Under the pieces are notes generated by a model. That model saw only the letters and a list, made by a program, of their open reading frames with translations, was not told the DNA's origin and did not search any database. From Pithys albifrons albifrons (Eukaryota; Chordata; Aves; Passeriformes; Thamnophilidae), in contig NC_092458.1 of NCBI RefSeq assembly GCF_047495875.1, forward strand, positions 107,696,227-107,760,226: a stretch of DNA of 64,000 bases. The letters run 5' to 3'. Both the position numbers and the translations under genes were made by a program. Below are positions 37,471 through 49,100 of this stretch, one piece after another (within the stretch, counting starts at the first letter, position 1; each line of letters opens with the position of its first letter).

Positions 37471-37512
37471 TACTTTTTTTGTTTTTTCTTTTTTTTCTTT
37501 TTTTTTTTTTTT
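37471..37512 (+). repeat. Long pyrimidine (T-rich) tract
   Basis: About 40 bases nearly all T with a few C and G, followed directly by CCGAAG. Besides being low complexity, it has the form of a polypyrimidine tract with an AG at 37,517-37,518, so it could serve as a 3' splice site for an upstream leader exon. Confidence 0.6.
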
Positions 37513-37795
37513 CCGAAGGGGATGCTGAGAAAGCAAGCCGTTCCCCTCCCGTGTAGCACATTGCCTGGGCGTTCCTATTATGGAAGTTAAGTGAGAAACT
37601 CTGCAGCTTGAACTGATTTGGGGAGAGAAAGGGAAAGAAAGGGGTAGGGGGAGGGCGAGAGGAAAGCAAAATAGCCCATCCAAGCCAATGGTTTTCCTGC
37701 AAAGTGCCGGGAAGTTTGTGGAGCACTTTCTAGGAATCAGGTCCTTTCTCAGTCTCTCCTTGTCTTCCGAAGAAAGAGCTTGCTTTTGGATTGCC

Positions 37796-37816
37796 ATGGA
37801 TCTTAAAGAGTCTTAG
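37796..37816 (+). promoter_or_regulatory. Upstream ORF 1, six codons, strong context
   Basis: GCCATGG provides an optimal initiation context (G at -3, G at +4). The frame encodes MDLKES and then stops at 37,814-37,816. If included in the mRNA, most scanning ribosomes would initiate here, well ahead of the main start. Confidence 0.5.
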
Positions 37817-37921
37817 ACACACTTGAATAATTCCTCTGCTTGGGCTGGATTGGTGGGAATTTAGGAAGGAGCGTGTGTGCAAAGCAGAAGCCTCTGGAGC
37901 TCGCTCGCTGCTCTAATCTGT

Positions 37922-37996
37922 ATGGATCTAAAAGTGTCAGATTCAAGACCTTTGCATCTGCAGCTTTTGAGTTCAAGATTTCCTTTTCCACTTTAA
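37922..37996 (+). promoter_or_regulatory. Upstream ORF 2, 24 codons
   Basis: It begins ATGGATCTAAAAG and also starts MDLK, like the first upstream ORF. It ends at TAA 37,994-37,996. G at +4 with T at -3 gives moderate context. It ends about 117 bases before the main start codon. Confidence 0.4.
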
Positions 37997-38105
37997 GTAG
38001 CTGCTAGAAAACTGAAAACTTTTGGACCTACCTCTTACTGGCTTTGGATACTTTTTTTTTATCTCTGTGGAATTGGTCTCGCAAGCGATCGGGATTGCGT
38101 TTAAT

Positions 38106-38126
38106 ATGTCAAAATGGGTCTGCTGA
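38106..38126 (+). promoter_or_regulatory. Upstream ORF 3, overlaps the main start codon
   Basis: The frame ATG TCA AAA TGG GTC TGC TGA encodes MSKWVC and overlaps the main AUG at 38,114 in another frame by 13 bases. Initiation at this AUG would carry ribosomes past the main start, so translation of the receptor would depend on leaky scanning or short-range backward reinitiation. Confidence 0.5.
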
Positions 38127-38168
38127 CGCCACTCCTGCTCCTCGGATTTGCATTTTTCCAAGTCTATG
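38114..38168 (+). CDS. ROBO2: First coding exon, signal peptide (probable ROBO2)
   Basis: The exon encodes MGLLTPLLLLGFAFFQVY plus one base of the next codon (completed here as Gly by the following G). This is a textbook signal peptide: short N-terminus, a Leu/Phe-rich hydrophobic core and a small polar end. The start codon has strong context (AAAATGG). The exon ends in phase 1 at TG|GTAAGT, a near-perfect donor. ROBO receptors have a first exon holding only the signal peptide and joining in phase 1 to the exon that begins GSRLRQEDF. Human ROBO2 as I recall it has a comparable pattern (M-S-L-L, a Leu cluster, GF, V, then G). ROBO2 is a transmembrane Slit receptor for axon guidance with very long introns, which fits the empty 26 kb that follows. 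Other Ig-superfamily genes share this exon architecture, so the exon call is firmer than the gene name. Confidence 0.55.
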
Positions 38169-38174
38169 GTAAGT
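38169..38174 (+). other. Splice donor of first coding exon
   Basis: GTAAGT directly after TATG is the consensus U1-complementary donor. It fixes the exon end and its phase 1. Confidence 0.8.
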
Positions 38175-38642
38175 TCTCTTAATTTAGACATGTCATTTCT
38201 GTGCAGAAATCCCCTTCATCTGAATCTGATTTGGAGCAGCACATGGACGGCATTATAAGCTTTAACGTTACAGAGCCTTAAGTTTGTTCCTGGTATAAAA
38301 ATGGTATTTGGGGAGGGAGGGGTTGGAAAAGGGAGAATACATGTTTTCAGTAAGCAGTCCTTCCCGTCCCCTAACTTTATGGAAAAGCACCTTATGAATG
38401 GAAGAATGTCAGTTTGAGCTTGCGAGGAAAAACTACCATGTTAATGGGGAGCGGGAAGGAGAAAGGCAAAGCGGGGAGCTGTTGTAACTGGTATTACTTT
38501 GCCGCCTTCTATTGTTAAACTTTCCACCGGGAGAGGCAGCTGATGAAATAAATAGGTTAGCCCTGCCTCGGCTCCAGGTGAGGCGAACTGGCAGATTTCC
38601 AGAGTCCCTCAACGCCTCTGTCGGCGCTGGCGAGCGCTGGAA

Positions 38643-38662
38643 GGGAGGGAGGGAGGGAGGGA
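38643..38662 (+). repeat. (GGGA)n tract, G-quadruplex-forming
   Basis: Five GGG runs separated by a single A, followed by more G-rich sequence (TGGGGGGCGG from about 38,671). This satisfies the usual G-quadruplex pattern on the coding strand of intron 1, about 0.5 kb downstream of the first exon. Confidence 0.75.
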
Positions 38663-41600
38663 CGGAGGGATGGGGGGCGGCGGTCTGGGAGCGCGGGGTG
38701 GCGGCAGCGCAGCACCGACCACCCCGCTCCACCTCCGCCCGCCTCCGCCGTGCCGGGCAGGTGGGGCCGGAGGGTCTTCCCAGCATCTTCCCCCTCATTC
38801 CGGGCTTTCCGGAGGGAGTGTTTTACATGAAGCTCAACAGCGTCTGGGGAAAGGGTGGGTTTCCTTACGCCCCCTCTTTGGGGTCTTCTCTGCAACGTTT
38901 CATGCGGTTTTCGAGTTTAAGTAATGGCTGGGGAGCTGTAAATTACCATCCTGGGGAAGTACGGTTTAGCAGGGCGAGAACTTCAGTGCAAGGGTAAATT
39001 GCCTTTCAAAGTAGGGTGGGCGCTGTGCAGCCGCGCAGACGGTGGATGCGCTACTGCAGTTCAAGCACACGACTAAGCGAGCATCCAGTTCTCCAGGAGT
39101 GCGTGCTGGCACCAAGTGCTCTGTAGTGCTCCAAGGACTGACTATTTGCAACTCTAAACAATCCTTTAGGCTTGAGGTGAATTTAATGTCTGGAATCCTG
39201 GCCGGTTTTGCGTTTCTTTCAGAGCAAACTTTGTCCCAGGAAGCTGCTCACAGCATTTACTGTATCAGTCCCCAGGCGAGGGCTCTGGATTTTTATTGTT
39301 CGCAGTCACAGGCTGCTTTGGGTGTTTCTCCACCACTCCCTAGCAAGAAAGGAGACAAAATAGGCGAGAAGCGGGAGACGTTCAAGTACAGTTTTACATT
39401 GGTTGCATAAGCTGTGCAGTTTAATGTTCAGTTTGGTCAACCGATAAGAAAATTTCTGTGTTTAGCGTGCACATACTAAACAGAGGGAAGTTTTAACTGT
39501 GAAAGGATTTAATAGAACATGTGTGTCTATCATCGTGGTCATAGTTGTATGTTTGCTCTATTTTTCTTGCTGTAACATAAGATCCTTAACTTTAAGCCCA
39601 GTGATATTGGAGATACCTTTGTATACAAACTCTGAACATCAGGTTGTAGCAATGTAATTATTAGTACGTGTTTAAAATTGTATGTAGGAATACAATTAAA
39701 GTGCTCAGTGGAAGTGACAGAGTGAATCAGAGGAGCTTGGTGTTACAGAATGTAATTAATGTACCAGGCTGTTTGGAGATATATGAAACAAATGCAATTA
39801 ACCATCTTGCTGGAACGACAGGAGCAAGGCATAATTTATTCGAGTTCTGTCATGGGGAACAAAAGTAGAACCTTTGTTCTGGTTTAGCCTTTATAGGATG
39901 AGGGTGGGGGTGCGCAGGTGAAGCACGTAGCTAATTTATAGCTGGACCATTAGAAAAAAATGCCAAGAAGCTTCCCAGCATGGAAGCGATCCTCCTCTTT
40001 TGTAGGAAGATATTGCAAAGACTGTCAAGTTTGTCTACATTAACAACTCTCTAAAATAAATAAATAAAGAGCTTTGCGGATAGCACATCATGACCAAGTA
40101 AAGATAAGCTGTTATTGTCGAAATGACTAACAAGTAGCTTTGAAGAAATACTGGCAGGCAAGCTTGGCAAGCAGTGCCTTTGTCTCTTTAGAAGCATAGT
40201 AATTACGATCACATCTTAGGGTGACATATACCACTAGTTGCTTTGAAAAGATCTATATCAACATCAGAATGATTTTTTAGTGCTTTAGTTTAAAAAAAAA
40301 GAAAAGGTAAAATCTATCAGCCCACTTGTTTAAAAGGTCCTTGGTTTATTTTATATATTTGAAAGTTACCTCAATGCATTTCTGTTGTTTGGGGTATTTT
40401 GTTGTTGGGTTTGGTTGGGTTTTTTGTTTATTCTCCTGACATGAGGTCTAGACACAGACACTGTAGCATTTGAGGCATGTTGACCATCCTTTCCCTTGTG
40501 ATGTCAGTTTTGTTTAGTGATTCTCAAGTGGTATAGAAAAAAAGTTAATATTTTTCTTTTGAAATTATTTTCACTGTCCATGCTTCTATGGTACCTTAAA
40601 ATTGCAAAGCTTTATGAAAGTGCCAGAAATATGTGATGCATACACATATGTAGGTTTTATTATTATTATGCTTTTGATTATCCTGCAACACTGCCCCTAT
40701 TCTGGCAGTCTGTTCAGGGAATAATTTTAATTCTCTTTGATTTGGGCTACCAATCTTGGTTGATGTTCTTAGGGGAAAAAAATACCAACAAAAACCTCTC
40801 AAACAACAAAACATCCAGCAAGACAGATTCTTGTACCATAAAATAAACCAGTAGCTAATGGAGTTAACAGAGCTGATTACATGGTGTTGTGGTTTTTTTT
40901 AATACTGTTCAATTGATTCTTCTTTCATTGTTGTATGTTTTGGTTGTCTTTCTTCAAGTCATTAATAAAGCTTAAAAAATATTAAGAGAAAAGTTCATAA
41001 TTGATGTGAACACAGGTTTTAGTGGGCCAAACTCTGCCCTGGTAGGACTCATAAGTGCTTTCAATAAAAGTGACAACCTTTTATGTCAGCGCTGGCTTTT
41101 AGCCATTGTCCCTTGAAAACTGCAAGTTTGATGGTCTTGGATAGGTGATGGTGTTAAAGAAACATGAGAATAGTTCTGTAAAACCAGCATTTTATCTCCA
41201 TATTCGTATATATCAAACCCACTTATTTGCTTAATAAAAAGTATGCATCTGAAATGGTGGGGTGGCTGAAGCATTCTGTATTTCTTTTTGGTTTTTTGTA
41301 AAAAAATTATTTTATTTCTTCATGCCAGTGAACTACACATCTGTGATCTTGTGCAGGTCCCTGTTACCTATTGGAGAACATGGCTTACATATAAAGCTAC
41401 AGTATATTCTTCCAGTGGGTATTTGAGCTGACAGGGTCTTGATGTCTCATGTGAATTTTGCTGTTGATGGATAACCTTTGCTGCTGTGGAATGTGTGCAT
41501 TTTAGTGCATTAAGAATAAAATTCCCAAGTAGAGAGTTTGCAATTTTGTTTCCTTTATCTTGTTCTTCCATAGTAGTAAATTCTGCAGGGCATTTTGAGT

Positions 41601-42911
41601 GCTTCCATCTCTCACCCAGAATCTTGCTGAAATTAATCAGAATGTAAGCATGTGTTCCATGTTAGTCATATGCTTTAAAACTTTGCTGAATAGGGATGAC
41701 TTTATGCCCATAATGAATAATTTTTCTGAATTAGCTTTAAGATTTTGTTTTCCTTCCTTCCTGTCTCGGAAGTTGTTACTGCAACCAGCTATATTTTTGT
41801 GCAGAAGATAGGCAATGAGAAAACCCTGCCATTATACCTCCAGAGATGGGAATGTTTGAAAAGTAATGTGAAAATCCAAATAATATGTTCTATGTCTTTG
41901 CTAATTCGGAACTCTGCAAAAAGATCTGATACCCCACAAATCTTTCAGAGAAGTTTGGCATAGGGGGTTTAAAACTTTTATGTGAGTTGCACTTATTACA
42001 ATAATCCTTTCCTTAGGAACTTTCTGGAATGATGAGATTGATGTTGCTCAAGCAAAGTAAGTTTTAGCAACGTAGGCTGAAGATATGTAACCTTTAAAGT
42101 ATACTAAAAGGATTTAAGTACGTTTAAGGCTACATAAAAGCACCAAGGAGGTATGCCAAAAAATGTGATGAGAGGAAATGGAGGCTTTGGCTAGTCTGTC
42201 CAGTCAACTCTATTTCCAGGAGCTGTTTTCCATAGGTATACTTTGTGGGCTCGTAGCCCTAAATTCAAGACATGCTCTGTCCGCTCCTGAATCATTTAGT
42301 GGAAATTACTAAAGACTATGCAATGGCTTTTTAGCCATTTGCTACCCTTGAATTGCTATTCAAATATTGCTCTCAGCTAAATAGATTGCTAACAGGTTCT
42401 GTACATTCTGTTTCAGCCACCTAAGAGGAACAGTGCTGTCAGGTTTTATCTGTTATCTCAGCTGGCATGGCAGAGGTTGCTCTTCCTGTGGCTGCCATCT
42501 GGCTCACCACCTCTCACACCAACCTTGTGGAGGATACTTAGTAATCATCAGTGCTGTCTCTTGGCAAGAGGCTGGGTTACTGGTGTGCTTTTATACATTT
42601 CTGTAGAAATCCCTTCATTTTGCAAGAAGAGGAAGGCACAAGAAAGCAAGTATTTGCTCTTGCCAAATAAATAAATGTGTTACCTTTTGGTTCTGATTGG
42701 ACAGAAATCTCTTACATGTGACTGCTGAGTTTTTACAGAATACTTATTGTTACCTGGGGTTTCTTGCACTTATATTTCTACAGTACACATGCCTTTTATA
42801 TTCAAAACGATTCCTTTACATTTTGGTACATAGAAGAGTGTGGAATCTGATCTTAAATCGCTACTTGTCCAAGAATGTTGAGAATAGCATTTATACAGGA
42901 TAGTCATGTGG

Positions 42912-42979
42912 ACTGTTAGTTATGAGATCTGTGAAAAGATCTCATATCTTTGAAAAGATAACTGTTAGTTATGAGATCT
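42912..42979 (+). repeat. Local direct duplication with inverted pieces
   Basis: ACTGTTAGTTATGAGATCT occurs at 42,912-42,930 and again at 42,961-42,979. Between the copies lie GTGAAAAGATCT and TTTGAAAAGAT variants and an AGATCT/AGATCTCAT inverted piece. It looks like a recent 49-bp slippage or template-switch duplication. Confidence 0.6.
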
Positions 42980-43964
42980 TTGCAAAATAATTGTATAGAA
43001 ATCAAGATTGGCAGATATATATTTTGTCTCACTATGACTTCTGCTCTCATACCTGACTTCTACTACATAATGCAAATTCTGGACACTCTGCCCTTGAACT
43101 CACATGTCAAGAAGAAAGATTGAGTTGTTAGTGTTGTCCTCACCTCAAACCTTTTCTGTAACAAAATGACTGCTAATCATTCATGATTAATAATTTTTGT
43201 TGTTATAGTGGATAATTAAACAAGGCCCTGTTAATTTAAGTCCTGATTCAGCACCACTGAAATCTGTAACACTTTTCCTATTGAGTCCTTTGTGTGAAAG
43301 ACCATGAAAGCAGGTGATGATATCTTGACTTACTATAAGTAAAGGCTCTCTTCTTAGTTCATGTAATGTAATCATATTACAAGATTAGGTTGGCTTGTTG
43401 CTACATCCTTCTACGGGCACAACTCCCAAATACTGGAGGGTACAAGTGCATGTTGATGCCTCAGTTCTGCTTACTCCTTTCTTGTTGCTATATTGCTTTC
43501 TTTACTAGTACGGAGTATCACTTTGTTACCAGAAATGCTTCTTGTGCTGGGTTGTGTATGTGAGGATGGGCATTCTTAATATTTTTTTAAGTCAAAAGTT
43601 GGTGAAGTAAGAAATGGCTTTTAAATTCCATCTCTGCAGCTTATCTTGGCTTTGCTCCCATGGAAAAGATCCAACATGCACTCTTAATTTTATTAAAATA
43701 ATAACCTTCATCAATAAATACATGAACAGCAATAGACAAACTAACCAGTAGTACTCATGTAATAACCTGCTGATATGGATATTGAGCCAATGTGCTGTGG
43801 TGGCCAAGCCTAATTGAGATTTGTCTCTGGATTATGGACAAGTCTGATGTGAGGGTATTAATCTAAACAATGTTCTGGCAGAACTATCTTTAGTGTGTGC
43901 CTTGAAGTTCTATACCACTCTTCCCCGGTTATTTTTTATTTTGAGGGTTTTGGCTGAGCAAATC

Positions 43965-43995
43965 TTTTTTTTTTCCTTTTTTTTTTTTTTTTTGG
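43965..43995 (+). repeat. T-rich tract
   Basis: Two long T runs separated by CC. On the minus strand this is a poly-A-like tract. No retroposed gene was recognised next to it. Confidence 0.7.
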
Positions 43996-46097
43996 TAAAC
44001 TAACTAAGCAAAGGTTACTATCTGCAGATCCCTGAGTTAATATATCTGTTTAAATGGCTTTTGAGAGAACTTTCTGGTTATGTACTAGATAGGTTGGCAA
44101 ACATTTTTCCTTGTTTATCTTGCTTTTTCTACCAGGATACATTGTGTCTTTGGCTTGCTGATAACTGAAGCTCACTTAATCTGATGATTCCAGTGTGTAT
44201 TTTGCAGCCTATTGAGATTGTGTGCTTACAGGTGCTATTGCAGACTTTTCATGCTATTATTTGTCCCAGTTATGGAGATACTCATTCTACCTCCCTTTGT
44301 GAATGATTAGAAAAACACAAAGTGTTTCCAGATTCATTCCTCATCATTTATAGGTGCTCAATGCCTAAGACACTATTTAAAGCTTGACTTTGAGCTTTAA
44401 TTGTAGCAACCTTAATTGTATGTGCTTGCAGAATTACCCTTGTCACTGAGTTTTCATTGTACCCTTTCACTTCCAGCAGAATTCTTCAGTCTGAAGAATG
44501 TCCTTCAGTGAAGGACAGCAATCTGTCATTGTACTATTTTGTACTTTGTTATAGTTTACTTTTATTTTCTCTCATCACTTTTTCTCAGCTTAATTTGGAG
44601 AACAGTTTATTTGGTCTGATATATGGAAGTAACCCAGTAGGATGAGTGTGGCTGCCAGGAGCTAAGTATGGTCACACTCCTTAGAGTTCACCTGGATGAT
44701 TGTGCCACCGTGCCGGTTGCAGCATATGGTCTTTTCATTTGTATTTAGGCATTGCCCCTATAGCTTCAGTGTAGTGTGCCAGGGCAAGATGAGCATCTCT
44801 GTAATGTGCTTGTCATAAATGCAGATTGGACAAATAAGTAAAGAATAAGTGGCCAGCAGCAAGTTGTAAAACACAGTGAGCTGCAGTTCACTTCTATTAA
44901 TCAGTTGCCATTGATTGCAAGAGAAACTGAGTTGAAAAAATTTAACCTTTTAAAACCAAAACATCAGGTAACTGACATCAGTCAGCTTGTTTCTCATTCA
45001 TAGTGAATGGTGGGACTGTTCATGCCAGGACACCAGAGGTACTTTTTTAATGCTGTGAAAATAGCAAGAGTTAAGAAACAGTTATAAGAAGTATTTTAAT
45101 GCTGCAGAAGCCCTATGATAATGGGTTCTCAAGCTGTCATTGTGTGTAGTTTTCAAGATCCACATGTCCTGTAGCACCAACAACTTCATCCTGACAAACA
45201 GAGTGGTTAGTTTTAACAGTTTCTTTTATCCTGAAGAGAACTCTGTAACTAAAGGATGGGCAATAGTTTACTTCCTGTCAGCATTATGGAAAATTCAAAT
45301 GACATAGGAAAGCTTTTAGACTAAGAGCTATTTGGAAAAGGTATGTTTTTCTCACCTGCATTTCCTTTCCTTAGTCAACTTGATCTTCTTTGTGATTGTC
45401 ACTCCATAGTGGAGGTTACAGACAAAAGATCTGTGGGCACATCTTCCTTCTCAGTTTTCAGAGACGAAATCTTGTGCTCATTGCATTATGTCACCTTCAA
45501 GGCCTGGAGATGCTTTTTGGTCCTGCATGTACAGCAGCACTGCCCTGCTCTGACAGTTTTCTGGGGAGAGAAATTGCACTGTAAGCTGCAAGAGGAAGGG
45601 GGATAGGGGTCTAATTCCAGGTCCTTGGTTTGATGGATTAGAGGGCTACCATACTTCGCAGAGGAGCTGGGCTTCAGAGCATGTGACTGGGTTAGGTAGC
45701 ACAGGGAACGAACAGGGCAGCAAAGCAAGCACTGCTGTCATGCTTAACATGATAGTGCTGATCCCTGAAAACTTCAGGGTTGCTTCATACACAGCATGTT
45801 TAGGCTTTCATCATTGCTGTGTCATTTCTACATCACTTACCCATGGAGTGAATAAGCTTTTCTGTTAAACTGTTTTAGTCCAGATTTGTTTGGAGTAGTT
45901 GCAAGAAAACACTAAATTGTAATTTGATGTGGTGAATTAAGGTCTTTGCTGGCTTTAACTTGGTACACTGCAGAAGTGGTGTGATAGATTGGCTGGGAGG
46001 TTTTCTATATATGTTTTTATGATATGTAAGACGATTTCAGGGGACTAACTAAAATAGTTGTTTTGCATCAAGGCAACAGCTATTAAACAAAGCACTT

Positions 46098-46123
46098 GGG
46101 GGGGGGAACGGGGGAGGGGGGGA
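46098..46123 (+). repeat. G-run cluster, G-quadruplex-forming
   Basis: Runs of about nine, five and seven G separated by AAC and A, isolated in otherwise AT-rich intron sequence. Confidence 0.7.
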
Positions 46124-49100
46124 GTTATCTATCAGAAATACTGGAGGCTGCATTTTATCCTTGATCTATTGCATCACTTTCATTACCAAATTAAAAAGGT
46201 TTGATTTCAAGATAGTCCATGTGATTTGTGTATTCAGATGAATGTTTGAATAGCAAACTTCCATGGTTGTTTTTTTCTGCTTGAATTTGACTCATCATCT
46301 TAAATTGTGCAATGTGGTCTTTACCTAGTAAGACCAGACAGTTTGTTCTGTAAGATCAAGTCCTACCTATGGGGTAAAATCCCAGCATTTGGAATAGGAG
46401 GATTGTATGATAAAATTGTCTTTTGATGCTGTTGTCTTTAAATCTCTAAGATTTAAAGAATAATTTTCTGTGTGTGTACATCTAGATTAAAAAACCCCTA
46501 AAACAGCCTGTGTGGAGAGATCATTAGAGTGTGGATAGATATAATTAAAGAAAATAACTTTAGAAACTGTAAGGTTAGAATTTACATCCCTGAAGGCAAA
46601 ACTCTAAACAATAGTAGAACCATCAGAACACTGAATTAGAGGCAAATGAAATGTGTGACAAGTAGACAAACAGATATTTAATTAAATATGAATCAGTGTA
46701 AACCAGAACTGTTTATTATTATTATTTACTGAATCTTTTTTGACAACTGCTCAATTTAGAATGAAATGCAAAAGAACATATGTCTGGCTTTGTATGACCC
46801 CAAATTTCTATGTTCTCCCTTTCAGCAGACAACATGCCTTTTTTTCCCCCTAAGTGGTTTTTGGTTGCTAGGAGAAGTGCAATAGTCTGCCCTACTCTTA
46901 CCCAGCAGTAAACCCGCAAAAGTGTATTGAGGTAAAGAGAGGGGCAAAGCACAGTACTGGCCATGAATCACAAGTTGTCTCTAATATGTCCGCTTTGTTC
47001 CCACTTTTTCTTTGAAAACTTTTGTTTTTACTAATGGTGTTTCTTTTCAGCTGATCTCTCCAAGCCATTCAGAAAGTAAAAAAAAAATTGTGCTGTTAAG
47101 AGTCCACTCAGAGGAACAAAAAGATGTGGGGAAGACTTTGAGACTTATTCATGGGGCCACAGTGGTAGTGATGCTCAATGAATAGCTTCAGTCAGCTGCT
47201 GTTAAAACTGAATGATTGATACCTTCTGTTTTTTGCTCAGGCTAGAAAAGTATGCAAAGAGTCTTCATAGTGGACCTGCCAGTCTTGATGCAAGATATTG
47301 AAGTTGTTTGAAAACTCTTTCAAACTTCATTATATTCAGTGTTCTTGAAGCATTCAGGGACTAATGTTGCAATCATGCTACTCTTGCTCTAGTTTGTGAA
47401 ACCCTTTATTCACTTGCAGAATCCTGCTTTTTCAATTAACTGTGGACTGTGGCAAGAATCACTTGACCATCAGGTCCTAAAATGATCTAAAACCAGGCTT
47501 ACCCAAGTGTCACTGGCTACTTTAAAACCTTTGCAGTTAGTAACAGTTTTATGTGACTAGATGATATAATAGGCATAAGTGATTAGTCAATATTGTCTAT
47601 ATTAATTAACTATTGAAAGCATGAGAGTTATGGCAGATTTCCCTTGAAACTGATTGCAGGATGAATATATTGACAATATATTCTTTCCTCCAATGCTTAA
47701 TGAAGCTTACATAAGGAGCAGTCTTAAAGCAATGAAGAGGTTGTGTGTGAGTCTTGTGAATGAGCAATCAAAAGCATGTGACTAAGAGAACTGCAATTTG
47801 GGCTGTAGAAACATGACTGCCTGTGAACAGAGCAGGCCTCTGTATCATTCCTTAACAGGAATAAGTGCTGAGTGGCAAAGGGCCTCATTACCAGCCTAGA
47901 AAATCATGTTGTCTCAATTTAGCGACATGCAGATGATAGAGAACTTCAGTGATGATGCACTTGGAAAAATAGTGCAGCAAATTAAAAAGATTGTTACTCC
48001 CATTGGAACAAAATGGATTTCACCTATATTTTCAAGGCTATTGGGTGACCTGGCAGTACTGGATTCAGTCCAGTGTAATTTAATGGAATCTCTGTCAGTT
48101 TAGGTCAGGGCTGAATTTACCCCAGGGGAAAGATGAAGATGGAAGAGTTCTAAGCTAAATTACAGAGAACTCTCCTTATCTTACAGGCTGCTAATGGGAG
48201 TGGGCACGTGTGTGGTATTCTTTTGTGTGTGGTGTTTTTTTTTACTTCCTGATCCACAGAGACTTTAGGAGTAATTTAAATACCATCCACAGTACAACTG
48301 AGTTTTCAGTTACTTCCATGAAAGCTGCAAGTGCTGAGACCAAGAATTTTCCCTCATAAATTACAGCAGATGTTGCCTCAGTCATTCTTTAGTGTTATCC
48401 CCAAAGCACTGTTGTCTTTCTTCCTGCTGAGTCCTCCTTCCTGCTGAGAACTGCATGGAAAAGCAGACACGGTTGTGTTGCTGCACGTGGACATTAGTTG
48501 GCATATTCGTATTAACTGTTAATATGTTAATATAAAGGATATGCTCAGTACCACTCAGGAACTTCTCATGGCAGAAGGGATAGTGAAATTTGGTCTCTAA
48601 GAACACGGCTGGTGGTGGGAGAGGTGTGCAGTTGTTAACAGTGGAGGAAGAGGGGCTGAGTTGAACTGTTTCTGCTGCTGCAGCTGTTTACCTGACATTT
48701 TAAACAAGGCAATTTTTGAGGTCCAAGAGGATGAAAAGGGTAGAATCATCAACCATTAAATCTGTTTTCCAGTAATAATTTTCCTTCCTGTTACTTGATA
48801 GTCCTGACACACTGCATTATGAAAGAGAAAGAGGAGAAGGGAATTCAGCACTGCTGGCTTGGGACAGGGGCTGGTGGGGAGCAGCCACTGCTGTGGTGAA
48901 ACACTGAGCTTTACCTGTCCTTCCTCTTCCTTTCCCTCTCTCCTAAGCTGTGTGTTTCTAGGAATCTAAATGTGCTAGGGGAGGAGGAGTCAGGAAAGAA
49001 TTGGTAGCTGTGGACCTGTCTGAAATGAGAGGAAACCTCTTGTTGCATGATGACTAGCTGTATGTCTTTTCTGTTCTTACATTTCCCTCTTCATTCAACA

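Larger units (their letters stand above)
37519..38113 (+). other. ROBO2: Probable 5' leader of the signal-peptide gene
   Basis: Sequence between the CpG island or pyrimidine tract and the start codon. It is less GC-rich than the island, carries no repeat that I recognise, and runs directly into the start codon without an evident acceptor. Three short upstream ORFs lie in it or overlap its end. It is most likely transcribed as 5' untranslated region of the same exon. The 5' limit is arbitrary, and the gene assignment is as tentative as for the coding exon. Confidence 0.5.

Noticed and set aside
37110..37590. Open frames of 108-148 codons on both strands in the CpG island
   Set aside because: High GC removes stop codons. 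The peptides are rich in Pro, Arg, Gly and Ala with no domain and no agreement between strands.
43247..43264. REST/NRSF-like element (TTCAGCACCACTG)
   Set aside because: Only the left half-site matches. The expected right half is absent, so a functional call is not supported.
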